Part shown: positions 53,181-63,054 of the stretch, one piece after another
Layout: every line of letters starts with the position of its first letter
Position numbering within the stretch: position 1 is the first letter of the stretch
Source: Brevundimonas guildfordensis
GTDB taxonomy: Bacteria > Pseudomonadota > Alphaproteobacteria > Caulobacterales > Caulobacteraceae
Direction of reading: 5' to 3'
DNA: 64,000 bases
Assembly (NCBI RefSeq): GCF_014836405.1
Contig: NZ_JACSQU010000001.1
Coordinates: 1,302,001 to 1,366,000 of the forward strand
Translations under genes and position numbers: made by a program
Notes under the pieces: generated by a model
Seen by the model: only the letters and a program-made list of their open reading frames with translations
Databases searched by the model: none
Told to the model about the DNA's origin: nothing

Positions 53181-53675
53181 ATGTCCGCCCTGAGTTCGAT
53201 CCATGTTCTGCTGGTCGATGACAATCCGAACATGCGCGCCATCGTCGCCGCCATGCTGAAGTCCGTCGGCGTCGGCCGCCTGACCGAGGCGGAGGACGGA
53301 GCCGCCGCGCTCGAACTGCTGCGTCAACAGTCCATCGACATCGCCATCGTCGATTTCCGCATGAAGCCGATGGACGGCGCGGCCTTCACCCGCGCCGTGC
53401 GCAACGAGGCCGACAGCCCCAACCCCTATCTGCCGGTGATCATGATGACCGGCCATTCCGAGAAAAGCCGCGTGACCGAAGCCCGCGACGCCGGGGTCAC
53501 CGAGTTCGTCGCCAAACCCGTCAAGGCCCAGACACTGCTGAGCCGGATCGAGGCGGTGATTCTGCGCCCCCGCCCCTTCGTGCGCGCGACCGGTTATTTC
53601 GGCCCGGATCGCCGTCGCACCCGAAGCGAGGGCTACGCCGGGCCGTTCCGCCGCGCCGAAGACGGGCAGGCTTAG
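53181..53675 (+). CDS. response regulator with short basic C-terminal tail
   Basis: 164 residues. The CheY-like receiver domain has acidic pocket DD (13-14), phospho-acceptor Asp58 (IAIVDFRMKPMDG), MMTGH and the conserved lysine in FVAKPVKAQ. The last ~40 residues form an extension with the motif GPDRRR (RATGYFGPDRRRTRSEGYAGPFRRA). There is no output domain, so it may act by protein-protein contact. No histidine kinase is adjacent. The stop overlaps the convergent acyltransferase stop by four bases. Confidence 0.88.
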   Translation: MSALSSIHVLLVDDNPNMRAIVAAMLKSVGVGRLTEAEDGAAALELLRQQSIDIAIVDFRMKPMDGAAFTRAVRNEADSPNPYLPVIMMTGHSEKSRVTEARDAGVTEFVAKPVKAQTLLSRIEAVILRPRPFVRATGYFGPDRRRTRSEGYAGPFRRAEDGQA

Positions 53676-54637
53676 GCGTCCGACGCTCGCAGCGCCTCAT
53701 AGACCTGAGGCGGCCAGCGCTTGTGCACCCAGAACCAGTCGACCGGATGCTCGCGCACCCGGTCCTCGACAAAGCGATTGGCCGCCTGGACGCCCGCCAG
53801 GACATCAGCCGCCTTGTCGCCCGTGTCGGGCACGGCGATCGGCTCGTGCGCCGTTACGCGGAAGCGCACGCCGGGCAGGCGCACTACTGACAGGGGCTGC
53901 ATCACCGTGCCGAACTTCAGCGCCATGCGCGCCGCCCCGGGCGACGCGTTGACCGGCTGGCCGAAGAACTCGACCTCCGGCCCCTGATTGTATTTCTGGT
54001 CGACCAGCAGGGCGATGGATTCGCCGCGCTTCATCCCCATCATCAGCTCTCGCGTGCCGTCGCCCTTGGGCGCGAACAGCTTGATGCCGTAACGCTCGCG
54101 GCTCTGGCGGATCAAGGCGTCGACGTAAGGGTTGTTGGCCGCGCGATAGGTCACCTGGCACGGCACCCCCGCCGCCATGATGACCGCCGCCATGACCTCG
54201 AAATTGGCCAGATGGCCCGAAATCAGCACCACCGGGCGGCCAGAATCGCGCACGGCGTGCAGCCGCTCCAGCCCGACAATGTCGATGCGGCCGCTTTCCG
54301 GCGTCAGCCGGTCCATGACCGCCAGTTCGGCGAAGGTGCGGCCCGTCTGCTCCCACTGATCCACGGCCAGACGGTCGCGCTCGCTCGCGTCCATGTCGGG
54401 GAAGGCGATGCGCAGGTTGCGCGTCACCGTTTTGTGGGTGCCGGTCAGCGGCCCCAGCGTCCGCAGCAGCGCGCCGCCGAAGCCCGAGGCGCGCTCGACG
54501 CCCATCAGGCGCAGAAAGCCGAACAGCCCCTGGAAGGCCGCCGCTTCAAGCCGCCAGTTCAGGTCCCGCAGAAACGGGACCTCTGTATGTGCGCTACCGC
54601 CCTTTGGGCTGCTTGAGCGCGTTTGTTCACCAGGCAA
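53672..54637 (-). CDS. lpxL: lipid A late acyltransferase (LpxL/HtrB family)
   Basis: 321 residues. The H-x4-E catalytic motif is visible in [15 protein letters not shown]. The arginine region is [25 protein letters not shown], with [34 protein letters not shown]. It adds a secondary acyl chain to lipid A at the inner membrane. The gene overlaps the end of the upstream SDR gene by 11 bases. The rest of the lipid A genes of the window lie 6-10 kb away. Confidence 0.9.
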   Translation of the reverse strand: MPGEQTRSSSPKGGSAHTEVPFLRDLNWRLEAAAFQGLFGFLRLMGVERASGFGGALLRTLGPLTGTHKTVTRNLRIAFPDMDASERDRLAVDQWEQTGRTFAELAVMDRLTPESGRIDIVGLERLHAVRDSGRPVVLISGHLANFEVMAAVIMAAGVPCQVTYRAANNPYVDALIRQSRERYGIKLFAPKGDGTRELMMGMKRGESIALLVDQKYNQGPEVEFFGQPVNASPGAARMALKFGTVMQPLSVVRLPGVRFRVTAHEPIAVPDTGDKAADVLAGVQAANRFVEDRVREHPVDWFWVHKRWPPQVYEALRASDA

Positions 54638-55397
54638 TCGTCAGTCCGCCGTCCACCACCAGGGTCTGGCCGGTCACATAGGCCGACGCAGGGCTGCACA
54701 GATAGACCGCCGTGCCGGCGATTTCATCCGGTTGACCGATCCTTTTCAGCGGAGCGGGGTCGGTGACGGTCTTCAGCAGCTCGGGATTCTCCCACAGGTA
54801 GCGAGCGAAATCGGTCTGGACCAGGCCCGGAGCAATGCAGTTCACCCGCACGTTCGACGGCCCGTATTCCACCGCCAGATTGCGCGCCAGCTGCATGTCC
54901 GCGGCCTTGGAGATATTGTAGGCGCCGATCAGGCCGTTTCCGCGCAGGCCGCCGATGGAGGAGATGATCAGGATCGCCCCGTCCTTCCGCTCCAGCATCT
55001 CGGGGGCGACCATCTGGATCAGCCAGTGGTTGGAGATGACGTTGTTCTGCAGGATCTTTTCGAACTGCTCGTCGGCGATGCCGGCCATCGGCCCGGCATA
55101 GGGATTGGTCGCCGCATTGCACACCAGAATGTCGATCCGGCCGAAAGCGGCGCGGGTGTCGTCGACCAGCCGCTGCAGGTCTTCCTTGGAGGCGATGTTG
55201 GCGGGAATGGCGATGGCGCGGCCCTCGCCGTGCTTGTCGTTGATGGCGACGGCGACCTCTTCGCACGGCCCGGCCTTGCGCGAGGAGATGACGACGCGCG
55301 CGCCGTGTTCGGCCAGACGCTCGGCGATGGCCTTGCCGATGCCCTTGGAGGAGCCGGTGATGATGGCGACCTTGCCGCTCAGATCGAACAATTCCAT
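54627..55397 (-). CDS. short-chain dehydrogenase/reductase
   Basis: 256 residues. Classical SDR: cofactor motif [16 protein letters not shown], catalytic serine region ILIISSIGG, active-site YNISK, and C-terminal PxxDG-like VDGGLTIAW. The pattern is near the fabG-like or gluconate/acetoin reductase type proteins; the substrate is unknown. It is first in a two-gene unit with the lpxL homologue. Its promoter region is shared with tipF. Confidence 0.92.
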   Translation of the reverse strand: MELFDLSGKVAIITGSSKGIGKAIAERLAEHGARVVISSRKAGPCEEVAVAINDKHGEGRAIAIPANIASKEDLQRLVDDTRAAFGRIDILVCNAATNPYAGPMAGIADEQFEKILQNNVISNHWLIQMVAPEMLERKDGAILIISSIGGLRGNGLIGAYNISKAADMQLARNLAVEYGPSNVRVNCIAPGLVQTDFARYLWENPELLKTVTDPAPLKRIGQPDEIAGTAVYLCSPASAYVTGQTLVVDGGLTIAW

Positions 55398-55444
55398 GCG
55401 TTAACCTCCTTTTACCGCCCGTTTAACGGTGCAGACCCTAGCCG

Positions 55445-55477
55445 TTAGGCTTCGTTAACGTGATACTTGATCGATTC
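55445..55477 (+). promoter_or_regulatory. possible CtrA and CcrM sites upstream of tipF
   Basis: TTAG (55445-55448) and TTAA (55455-55458) are separated by six bases, close to the CtrA consensus TTAA-N7-TTAA. A GANTC methylation site, GATTC, follows at 55473-55477. Both signals are used in cell-cycle promoters of Caulobacterales. The match is imperfect. Confidence 0.4.
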
Positions 55478-55506
55478 TATAGGGAAAGGCGGTTCTGACC
55501 GGCCTC

Positions 55507-56775
55507 ATGCGAAAGATCACCGGCGGCTTCCTGTTCTTCGGCTACCTGTTCCTCGCCCTGACCATCGGGGCGATGATTTGGCGCGCCGGTCTGGGAGCGG
55601 GCGCGGGCGCGGCCGGGGTGCTGGGCGCGCTGGGGATACTGGCTGGCGCCCACGCCATTGTCACGGGCATGGCCGACCGCCGCGCCCTGCGTCTGGAGAT
55701 CGGCAAGGTGCGCGAGGCCCACCGCCTGCTGGCCGACGCGATGGAGTCGACGCAAGGCGCCCTGACCGAACTGGCGCAGGCCATCGAGACCGGCGCCCTG
55801 TCGCGCACCGACGCCCTGACCGGCGAGGTGCGCATGCTTGAAGGTCTGGTCCAGCAGATGAGCGCCTCGATCGAGGAGCGGCTGGCCGCCTCCACCCTGA
55901 CCGCCGACACCTTCGAGGGCCGTCGCCAGGTCCAGTCGAACACCCTGCTGAAGACCGTCCACGACGCCCTCAGCGAGAACCGCGTCGACCTGTATCTGCA
56001 GCCCGTCGTGACCCTGCCCCAGCGGCGGACGGTCTATTATGAGAGCTTCACCCGTCTGCGCGATCCGTCGAACCGGGTGATGATGCCCGCCGAATACCTG
56101 TCGGTGGCCGAGGGCGAAGGCCTGCTGCCGGCCATCGACAATCTGCTGCTGTTCCGCTGCGCCCAGATCGTGCGCCGCCTGGCCGCGCAGGACCGCAAGG
56201 TCGGCGTCTTCTGCAACATCTCGCTCGCCTCGCTAGGCGACGAGACCTTCTTCCCGCAGTTCCTCGACTTCCTGAACCAGAACCGCGACCTGAAAGACGC
56301 CCTGATCTTCGAACTGGGTCAGGCCACTTTCGACGCGCGCGGCGCCATCGAGGCCCGCAACATGGCCAAGCTGGCTGACCTGGGCTTCCGCTTCTCCATC
56401 GACAAGGTGCAGACGCTGGACCTGGACTTCGCCGACCTGCAACGCTCGGACGTGCGCTTCATCAAGGTGGCGGCCGACCTGCTGATCGAACAGCTGCTGG
56501 ATCTCGACGGCGCCGCCCCCCTGCCCAGCCAGCCCGATATCCGCGCCGGAGACTTCGCCCCGCTGACCCGCCGCCACGGCCTGGAGCTGATCGCCGAAAA
56601 GGTCGAGAGCGAGAAACAGGTCGTCGACATCCTCGAACTGGACGTCGCCATGGGCCAGGGACACCTGTTCGGGGAGCCGCGCGCCATCAAGGAAGCCGTC
56701 CTGGCTGAAACCGATCCGCCCGCCGACTTCGTCCTCTCGACGCTGAAATCGGCCGAGCAGAGGGTGCGGCTCTAA
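55507..56775 (+). CDS. tipF: TipF-like EAL-domain protein, flagellar assembly regulator
   Basis: 422 residues. Two N-terminal membrane helices (GGFLFFGYLFLALTIGAMIW, GVLGALGILAGAHAIVTGM) precede a coiled coil (about 60-135) and a degenerate EAL domain. EAL reads ESF (YYESFTRLRD), the DDFG-type loop reads SIDKVQT, and IAEKVESEKQV is kept, so it may bind rather than cleave cyclic di-GMP. In Caulobacter TipF is a cyclic di-GMP effector that places the flagellum at the new pole. The membrane-coil-EAL layout and ESF motif match it. Confidence 0.9.
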   Translation: MRKITGGFLFFGYLFLALTIGAMIWRAGLGAGAGAAGVLGALGILAGAHAIVTGMADRRALRLEIGKVREAHRLLADAMESTQGALTELAQAIETGALSRTDALTGEVRMLEGLVQQMSASIEERLAASTLTADTFEGRRQVQSNTLLKTVHDALSENRVDLYLQPVVTLPQRRTVYYESFTRLRDPSNRVMMPAEYLSVAEGEGLLPAIDNLLLFRCAQIVRRLAAQDRKVGVFCNISLASLGDETFFPQFLDFLNQNRDLKDALIFELGQATFDARGAIEARNMAKLADLGFRFSIDKVQTLDLDFADLQRSDVRFIKVAADLLIEQLLDLDGAAPLPSQPDIRAGDFAPLTRRHGLELIAEKVESEKQVVDILELDVAMGQGHLFGEPRAIKEAVLAETDPPADFVLSTLKSAEQRVRL

Positions 56776-56811
56776 GAGCCGGCTTCTTCTCCACTGGATC
56801 GCGAAAGACGA

Positions 56812-56842
56812 AAAAGGCCCCTCCGTCGAAACGAAGGGGCCT
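56812..56842 (-). terminator. intrinsic terminator of ileS
   Basis: On the minus strand AGGCCCCTTCGT pairs with ACGGAGGGGCCT (one mismatch) across TTCG, followed by TTTT. It lies just after the ileS stop and is palindromic enough to serve the convergent tipF as well. Confidence 0.85.
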
Positions 56843-56848
56843 GATCCT

Positions 56849-59767
56849 TTAAGCCTTTTGCGCGTCCAGCCAGCGGACCGCGTCAGCATCCCGGGCCGAC
56901 AGGTCGGGATAATCGACGTCCGAGCCGACATCCGGCACCCGGCGCCATGAGCGGGCGCACTTTGGATGATCAGCCAGCTTGACCTCGACGGTCACCGCAT
57001 CGCCCCCAGCGACCAGTTCGGCGCCCGAGGTGCGGAACACCTCGGCGGCGTCCAGCCCTTCGAACGGGGCCAGCAGTTCGGCCGGAGCCGTCACCACCGG
57101 CCAGGCGTCCAGCGCCCCGCCGATGGCCTTGTCGCGTCGCGCCGCTTCCAGCGCCTCGTTGACGACCTCCAGCACCGTCTCGACGTTGGCCCAGCGTTCG
57201 GCCTCGGCCGTGTTGCGCCACTGGTCCGGCGTCTCGGGGATCATCCGCGCGCAGTTGGTGCCGGCGTCGGGGAAGCGAGTCGTCCACGCCTCGTCCATGG
57301 TGAAGGGCGTCAGCGGCGCCAGCCAGGCGGTCAGGCGAGCGAACACCTCATCCATCACCGTGCGCACGGCGCGGCGCTTGATGCTGTCGGGACGGTCGCA
57401 ATAAAGGCTGTCCTTGCGCACGTCGAAATAGAGGGCCGACAGGTCGCCCGAGCAAAACTCCAGCACCGGTCGCACCACGTCCTGGAAGCGATACTCCTCG
57501 TAGGCCCCGCGCACCTGGCCATCCAGTTCCCACAGGCGGTGCAGGATGAACTGCTCCAGCGGGGGCATCTGGTCGTAAGGCAGGCGCTCGGCCTCGTCGA
57601 AGCCGTTCAGCGCGCCCAGCAGATAGCGGACGGTGTTGCGCAGCTTGCGATAGGCGTCGACCGTGGTCTGCAGTATCTGCTTGCCGATGCGCTGATCGTC
57701 GGAATAGTCGACCAGGGCCACCCACAGGCGCAGGATGTCGGCGCCCGACTCCTTGATGACGGTCAGCGGATCGACCGTATTGCCGCGCGACTTGGACTGC
57801 TTCTCGCCGTTCTCGTCGAGGGTGAAGCCGTGGGTCAGGACGGCCTTGAACGGCGCCCGCCCGCGCGTGCCGCAGCCTTCCAGCAGCGACGACTGGAACC
57901 AGCCGCGGTGCTGGTCCGAGCCTTCCAGATAGAGGTCGGCGGGCCAGTGCGACGGGCGGTCGCCCGTGTAGCCGCTCTCGGCCGTGCGCGGGTCCAGCGT
58001 GAAGGCGTGGGTCGAGCCTGAGTCGAACCACACGTCGAGGATGTCGGTGACCTTCTCGAACCGCTCAGGATCGTGCGCACCTAGGAAGTCGGCGTCGGGG
58101 GCCGAGAACCAGACGTCGGCGCCGCCTTCGGCCACGGCCTTGACGATGCGGGCGTCGACCTCGGGATCGTGCAGCGGCTGGCCGGTCTGCTTGTCGACGA
58201 ACATGGCCAGCGGAGTGCCCCAGGCGCGCTGACGGCTGATCAGCCAGTCGGGGCGGCCCTCGACCATCGAGCGGATGCGGTTCTTGCCCGCCGCCGGATG
58301 GAAGGCGGTGGCGTCGATGGCGTTCAGGGCGCGGTCGCGCAGGGTGTCGCCGTCCTCCAGCGCCTCATCCATGCGGATGAACCACTGCGGCGTATTGCGG
58401 AAGATGATGGGGGCCTTCGAGCGCCACGAATGCGGATAGGAGTGCTCCATCCGGCCGCGCGCCAGCAGGTTGCCGGCCTCGATCAGCTTCTCCATCACCG
58501 CGCCGTTGGCGGGACCGAACTTGCCGGTCTTCTTGCCTTCGGTCTCCAGCACCTTCAGACCCGCGAACAGGGGAACGTGCTCATAATAGGCGCCGTCGGG
58601 ATCGACCGTGTCCGGCACCTCGCGATGACCGTGGGCCAGCCAGACGGCGAAGTCGTCCGCGCCGTGGCCCGGCGCCGTGTGGACGAAGCCGGTCCCGGCG
58701 TCGTCCGTGACGTGGTCGCCCGCCAGCAGCGGCACGGAGAAGCCGTACCCGCTGTCCAGCGCGGCCAGCGGGTGGGCGCATTCCAGACCCGACGGGTCGA
58801 TGTCGTAGACGCGCGTCCAGGCGGCGATCTTGGCGGCCTTGAACACCTCTTCGGCCAGTTTGTCGGCGATGATGAAGCGGTCGCCCGGCTTGGCCCAGGG
58901 CTCATAGTCCAGCCCTTCTTCCAGGGCCGTGACCTCATACAGGCCGTAGTTGATTTCGGGGCCGTAGCTGATCGCGCGGTTGGCCGGGATGGTCCACGGC
59001 GTGGTGGTCCAGATCACGATCGACGGCGTCGCCGTGCGAAAGGCCAGCAGGTCGTCCGGGTGGCTGTCCGTCGCGCCGACCACCGGGAACTTCACCCAGA
59101 CGGTGGGCGAGACGTGGTCATGATACTCGACCTCGGCGTCGGCCAGCGCCGTGCGCTCGACCGGCGACCACATCACCGGCTTGGAGCCGCGATACAGCTG
59201 GCCCGAGTTCTTGAACTTGTGGAACTCCGCGACGATGGCCGCCTCGGACGTGAAGTCCATGGTGGCGTAGCGATTGGCGAAGTCGCCGGTGATGCCCAGA
59301 CGCAGGAACTGGTCGCGCTGCAGGTCGATGTATTTGCCGGCGTACTCGCGGCAGGCGGTGCGGAACTCCTCCTTGGAGACCTCATCCTTGCGGCGGCCCT
59401 TGGCGCGGAACTGCTCCTCGATCTTCCACTCGATCGGCAGGCCGTGGCAGTCCCAGCCGGGGACGTAGTCGACGTCGTAACCCAGCAGGAAGCGCGAGCG
59501 GACCACGAAGTCCTTCAGCGTCTTGTTCAGGGCGTGGCCGATGTGGATGTCGCCGTTGGCGTAGGGCGGGCCGTCGTGCAGCACATACAGCGGCGCCTTT
59601 TGGGCCTGACGGACGCTCCGCAGATGACCGTAGAGGTCGCCCCACTGGGCCAGGATTTCCGGCTCCTTCTTGGGCAGCCCCCCGCGCATGGGGAACGGCG
59701 TCTCGGGCAGGAAGACGGTGTCGCGATAGTCGCGGCCGGAAGGGGTCTGAGTGTCGGCGTCGGCCAT
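56849..59767 (-). CDS. ileS: isoleucine--tRNA ligase
   Basis: 972 residues. Class I synthetase: HIGH motif GDIHIGHALNKTLKDFVVRS, the editing domain (IVIWTTTPWTIPANRAISYGPE ... HTAPGHGADDF), KMSKS as KQSKSRGNTVDP, and the anticodon-binding domain. The C-terminal zinc-finger cysteines of the E. coli enzyme are not evident; the tail ends after the DVGSDVDYPDLSARD segment. Gene order lspA - ribF - ileS in this stretch is common in Proteobacteria. Confidence 0.97.
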   Translation of the reverse strand: MADADTQTPSGRDYRDTVFLPETPFPMRGGLPKKEPEILAQWGDLYGHLRSVRQAQKAPLYVLHDGPPYANGDIHIGHALNKTLKDFVVRSRFLLGYDVDYVPGWDCHGLPIEWKIEEQFRAKGRRKDEVSKEEFRTACREYAGKYIDLQRDQFLRLGITGDFANRYATMDFTSEAAIVAEFHKFKNSGQLYRGSKPVMWSPVERTALADAEVEYHDHVSPTVWVKFPVVGATDSHPDDLLAFRTATPSIVIWTTTPWTIPANRAISYGPEINYGLYEVTALEEGLDYEPWAKPGDRFIIADKLAEEVFKAAKIAAWTRVYDIDPSGLECAHPLAALDSGYGFSVPLLAGDHVTDDAGTGFVHTAPGHGADDFAVWLAHGHREVPDTVDPDGAYYEHVPLFAGLKVLETEGKKTGKFGPANGAVMEKLIEAGNLLARGRMEHSYPHSWRSKAPIIFRNTPQWFIRMDEALEDGDTLRDRALNAIDATAFHPAAGKNRIRSMVEGRPDWLISRQRAWGTPLAMFVDKQTGQPLHDPEVDARIVKAVAEGGADVWFSAPDADFLGAHDPERFEKVTDILDVWFDSGSTHAFTLDPRTAESGYTGDRPSHWPADLYLEGSDQHRGWFQSSLLEGCGTRGRAPFKAVLTHGFTLDENGEKQSKSRGNTVDPLTVIKESGADILRLWVALVDYSDDQRIGKQILQTTVDAYRKLRNTVRYLLGALNGFDEAERLPYDQMPPLEQFILHRLWELDGQVRGAYEEYRFQDVVRPVLEFCSGDLSALYFDVRKDSLYCDRPDSIKRRAVRTVMDEVFARLTAWLAPLTPFTMDEAWTTRFPDAGTNCARMIPETPDQWRNTAEAERWANVETVLEVVNEALEAARRDKAIGGALDAWPVVTAPAELLAPFEGLDAAEVFRTSGAELVAGGDAVTVEVKLADHPKCARSWRRVPDVGSDVDYPDLSARDADAVRWLDAQKA

Positions 59768-60053
59768 GAGATGTCTTTTCGTCTTGTCGCGCGCGGCCGC
59801 TTGAAAAGCGGCGTCAGGCGTCAGTCTAGCGTGAAGGCGCCGGACGGCCCATGCCCTGATGGCTCAAGGCGGCGTCGTCTCGGCGGAATGTTTCGAGAAA
59901 TCCCGACGTGCGCGGGGCTGTCAGCCCTGCAGCGCTACGCCGGGCGGCTAATCGAAATCGGACGGATCACGCGAACGGTCATGATGGGAAAGCTCTAGCA
60001 GACCCCGCGCCCCCTGCGCCATAGTCCAGACGAACAGATGGGAGAGGGATCCG

Positions 60054-60620
60054 ATGCGTGTTCAAGCCTTGGCGACGGCGGCCGTGTTGGCCCTGACAGC
60101 GGCCGCCTGCTCGGAACAGAAGAGCGCCCCTGCCCCTGCGGAATCGGCGGCCCCCGCCCTGACCGGCCGCGCCGCCGTCTATGCGGCGGGCGAAAAAGAC
60201 GCCGAAGCCTTCGTGCGCGCCCTCTACGCCCGCGTCAGCGAGCCGAAGGACACGCCCGACCCGGCCGAAGCGACCATCACCCCCGGCCGCGACCCGCTCT
60301 ATTCGCGCACCATGAACGCCCTGATCGGTGTCGACGACCGCGAAGCCAAACGCAAGAAAAGCGCGCCTCACCTCAACTACGATCCGATCTGCGCCTGCCA
60401 GGACGCCGAGGCCTTCGCCCTGAAGAGCGTGACGATGACGCCCGACGGCCCGCAGGCCGCGACCGCCGAGGTCGTTTTCGCCAACGCCGGCAAAGACCAC
60501 CGCCAGACGCTCAAGCTGCTGAAGGAAGGCCCGATGTGGCGCATCGCCGACGTCATCGACGACAAGGGCAAGTCGCTGCATGATGACCTGATGGCCATCG
60601 CCGAAAAGGCGCCGGGCTGA
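60054..60620 (+). CDS. hypothetical lipoprotein, DUF3828-like
   Basis: 188 residues; GGGAGAGGG precedes the ATG. The lipoprotein signal has lipobox LTAAAC. The mature part (AEAFVRALYARVSEPKD ... YSRTMNALIGVDDREAKRKKSAPHLNYDPICACQDAEAFALKSVTM ... MWRIADVIDDKGKSLHDDLMAI) resembles DUF3828-type periplasmic proteins, related in fold to the NTF2-like group. Function unknown. The preceding 286 bases hold the ileS promoter region and no gene that I can see. Confidence 0.75.
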   Translation: MRVQALATAAVLALTAAACSEQKSAPAPAESAAPALTGRAAVYAAGEKDAEAFVRALYARVSEPKDTPDPAEATITPGRDPLYSRTMNALIGVDDREAKRKKSAPHLNYDPICACQDAEAFALKSVTMTPDGPQAATAEVVFANAGKDHRQTLKLLKEGPMWRIADVIDDKGKSLHDDLMAIAEKAPG

Positions 60621-60624
60621 GGCG

Positions 60625-61566
60625 TCAGCCCAGTACGGCCCTCGCGGCGGCGGCGTCGGCGTCGATCTGAACCTTGAGCGCGTCGAGGCCGTCGAACTTC
60701 ATCTCGCCGCGCAGGAAGGCGATCAGTTCGGTCTCCAGCACCTGACCGTAGAGGCTCTCATTGAAGTCCAGCAGCCAGACTTCCAGCAGGGGCTGTTCGA
60801 TCTCGAACATCGGGCGGACGCCCAGATTGGCGACGCCGTTGATGACTCGCCCGTCCGGCAGGCGGGTGCGCGTCGCATAGACCCCATAGGCGGGGCGCAT
60901 ATAGTCGCCCATGGCCATGTTGGCGGTGGGCACGCCGATGGTGCGCCCGCGCTTGTCGCCGTGGATCACCTCGCCCTGAATGGCGAACGGCCGGCCCAGG
61001 ATGACGGCGGCGCGGTCCATGTCGCCGGCCTTCAACGCCTCTCGCACGGCGCTGGACGACAGCTTGAGCCCCGAGGCGTCGTCGATGCGGTCGGTGACGG
61101 AGACGGTGAAGCCCAGCGTCTCGCCGTAGGTCCGCAGCAGGGCCGGCGAGCCTGAGCGGCCCTTGCCGAAGGTGAAGTCGAAGCCGACGGCGGCGTGGAC
61201 GATCCCCAGACCTTCGGACAGGACGCGGCGGGCGAACTCCTCGTCCGACATGCCGGCCATCTCGCGGTCAAACGGCAGCAGATACAGGCGGTCGACGCCC
61301 AGCGGCGCCAGAGCGCGGGCCATCTGGTCCGGCGTCATCAGGCGAAAGGGCGCCGCCTCGGGCTGGAACAGACGGCGCGGATGAGGATCGAAGCTGACCA
61401 CGGCCAGGGGCACGCCCAGGCGTTCCGCCGCCTCGCGCGCCGAGGCGATGACCGCCTGATGGCCGCGATGCACGCCGTCGAAAGCCCCGACGGCGACGGC
61501 CGCCCCCTTCTGCGCGTCCGTCAGGCCGCGCCAGCCGCGGATGACCTCGACTTCCTTGGAGACCAT
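60625..61566 (-). CDS. ribF: bifunctional riboflavin kinase/FAD synthetase
   Basis: 313 residues. The N-terminal adenylyltransferase part has AVAVGAFDGVHRGHQAVI and VVSFDPHPRRLF; the C-terminal kinase part has GKRGRTIGVPTANM and NGVANLGVRPMF. It makes FMN and FAD from riboflavin in the cytoplasm. It lies 11 bases after the MaoC gene on the same strand and is probably co-transcribed with it. Confidence 0.96.
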   Translation of the reverse strand: MVSKEVEVIRGWRGLTDAQKGAAVAVGAFDGVHRGHQAVIASAREAAERLGVPLAVVSFDPHPRRLFQPEAAPFRLMTPDQMARALAPLGVDRLYLLPFDREMAGMSDEEFARRVLSEGLGIVHAAVGFDFTFGKGRSGSPALLRTYGETLGFTVSVTDRIDDASGLKLSSSAVREALKAGDMDRAAVILGRPFAIQGEVIHGDKRGRTIGVPTANMAMGDYMRPAYGVYATRTRLPDGRVINGVANLGVRPMFEIEQPLLEVWLLDFNESLYGQVLETELIAFLRGEMKFDGLDALKVQIDADAAAARAVLG

Positions 61567-61577
61567 CGCCTCGGCTT

Positions 61578-62039
61578 TCAGCGGGCCGAAGGCTTGCGGC
61601 GACGCGGCACGCGCACGACGGCCACGCCGTCCATGACCAGCTTGTCCTCGACAAAGCCTTCGCAGCGCAGTTCGCCGCGCGCGCTGTCATGGTCCAGGGC
61701 GATGACGGTGATGACGATCCGCACCGTGTCGCCGATGCGCACCGGGAAGTGGAAAGCCAGCGTCTGGGAGATGTAGATCGAGCCCGCGCCCGGCAGGATC
61801 GTTCCCACCACCGCCGAACCGAAGGCCGCCGACAGCAGGCCGTGGGCGATGCGGCCGCGATAGGCCGTCTTGGCGGCGAAGGCCTCATCCAGATGCACCG
61901 GATTGAAGTCGTCGGACGCCTCGGCGAACAGACGAATCCGCTCTTCCGTGACGTGGACCGTCTTCTCGGCGGCCATGCCGACGTGGAGTTCGTCGAGGAT
62001 GTAGCCCCCCGAGGGGTGCGCTTGGACCAGATCAACCAT
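61578..62039 (-). CDS. MaoC family dehydratase
   Basis: 153 residues with a hot-dog fold. The hydratase-2 motif is DDFNPVHLDEAFAAKTAYRGRIAHGLLSAAFGS, which supplies the catalytic aspartate and histidine. It hydrates trans-2-enoyl thioesters, in fatty acid or polyhydroxyalkanoate metabolism. It is placed 38 bases after the HAD hydrolase gene and 11 before ribF, on the same strand. Confidence 0.9.
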   Translation of the reverse strand: MVDLVQAHPSGGYILDELHVGMAAEKTVHVTEERIRLFAEASDDFNPVHLDEAFAAKTAYRGRIAHGLLSAAFGSAVVGTILPGAGSIYISQTLAFHFPVRIGDTVRIVITVIALDHDSARGELRCEGFVEDKLVMDGVAVVRVPRRRKPSAR

Positions 62040-62077
62040 GTGCGGCCTTTAAGGCAGGAGCGACGAAATGGCGAGAC

Positions 62078-62947
62078 TTACCAGGTCAGTTCCAGCGCGG
62101 CGTAGCGAGCGAACGTCGTCTCGGCTCGGAGCAATTCCGCCGCGCGGGCCGGATCCAGGGTCCCGTCGGCCGCCTTGGCCGCGTCGCCGTGGATGCCCTG
62201 GGCGATGAACAGGCAGTCCAGCGCCTGCTCGGCGGCGCCGAGGACATCGGTCACCACCCCGTCGCCGATGCACAGCACACGCGAGCGATCCGCCGGACCG
62301 CCCAGCAGCTTCTCGGCTTCCTTCAGCGCCAGGGCGTAGATCGGAGCGAACGGCTTGCCCGCCATGATCACCCGCCCGCCCATCGACTCGTACAGATCAG
62401 CGATGGCGCCGCCGCAATAGATGATCGTGTCGCCGCGCTGCACCACGCGATCGGGGTTGGCGCAGATCAGCTCCAGTCCGCGTTCAGCCGCCGGCGCCAG
62501 ACGTTCGCGATAGTCCTCGGGCGTCTCGGTGGTGTCGTCATAAGGCCCGGTGACGGAAATGAAGGCGGCGTCTTCGGCGCCGTGGGCGTCGGTCAGGTCC
62601 AGGCCCTCATACAGGGCGAAGTCCCGTTCCGGGCCAATGATCCAGGCCGGGCCGGGCGCGCGGCGCGCCAGCTCCATCCGGGTGGCGTCGCCCGAAGTGA
62701 CAAAGGCCTTCCAGGCGCTGCGCGGCACGCCCAGGCCGTCCAGTTGAGCCACCACGTCCGAAGACGGGCGCGGCGAGTTGGAGATCAAGACGACATGGCC
62801 GCCCTTCTCGTTGAACTTCGTCAGGGCGTCGCAAGCGGCGGCCCAGCTCTCGCGGCCGTTGTGGATCACGCCCCAGACGTCGCAGAGCAGGATATCGTAG
62901 TCTGCGGCGACGGCGGACAGGCGGGGCAACGGATGAGGCTGGGTCAT
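62078..62947 (-). CDS. HAD superfamily hydrolase, TIGR01459 type
   Basis: 289 residues from ATG 62947. HAD motif I is DILLCDVWGVIHNG, motif II VVLISNSPRPS, motif III/IV VLCIGDGVVTDVLGA. The layout (NagD-like, class II A cap) is typical of the TIGR01459 group, common in Alphaproteobacteria next to ribF and lspA. The substrate is unknown; sugar phosphates or nucleotides are likely. Confidence 0.9.
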   Translation of the reverse strand: MTQPHPLPRLSAVAADYDILLCDVWGVIHNGRESWAAACDALTKFNEKGGHVVLISNSPRPSSDVVAQLDGLGVPRSAWKAFVTSGDATRMELARRAPGPAWIIGPERDFALYEGLDLTDAHGAEDAAFISVTGPYDDTTETPEDYRERLAPAAERGLELICANPDRVVQRGDTIIYCGGAIADLYESMGGRVIMAGKPFAPIYALALKEAEKLLGGPADRSRVLCIGDGVVTDVLGAAEQALDCLFIAQGIHGDAAKAADGTLDPARAAELLRAETTFARYAALELTW

Positions 62948-63054
62948 GCCCCGCTTATAGCGAGTGAAAACCGGGGGGAAAGGCCGGGACCATGATCGGG
63001 TGGTCTGCGCTTTCCCTCTTCGCCCCCGCACGTCTTCCTGCTAACCGGCTGGAC

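Noticed and set aside
58169..59998. 609-codon plus-strand frame opposite ileS
   Set aside because: Shadow of the high-GC ileS codons; no conserved motif.
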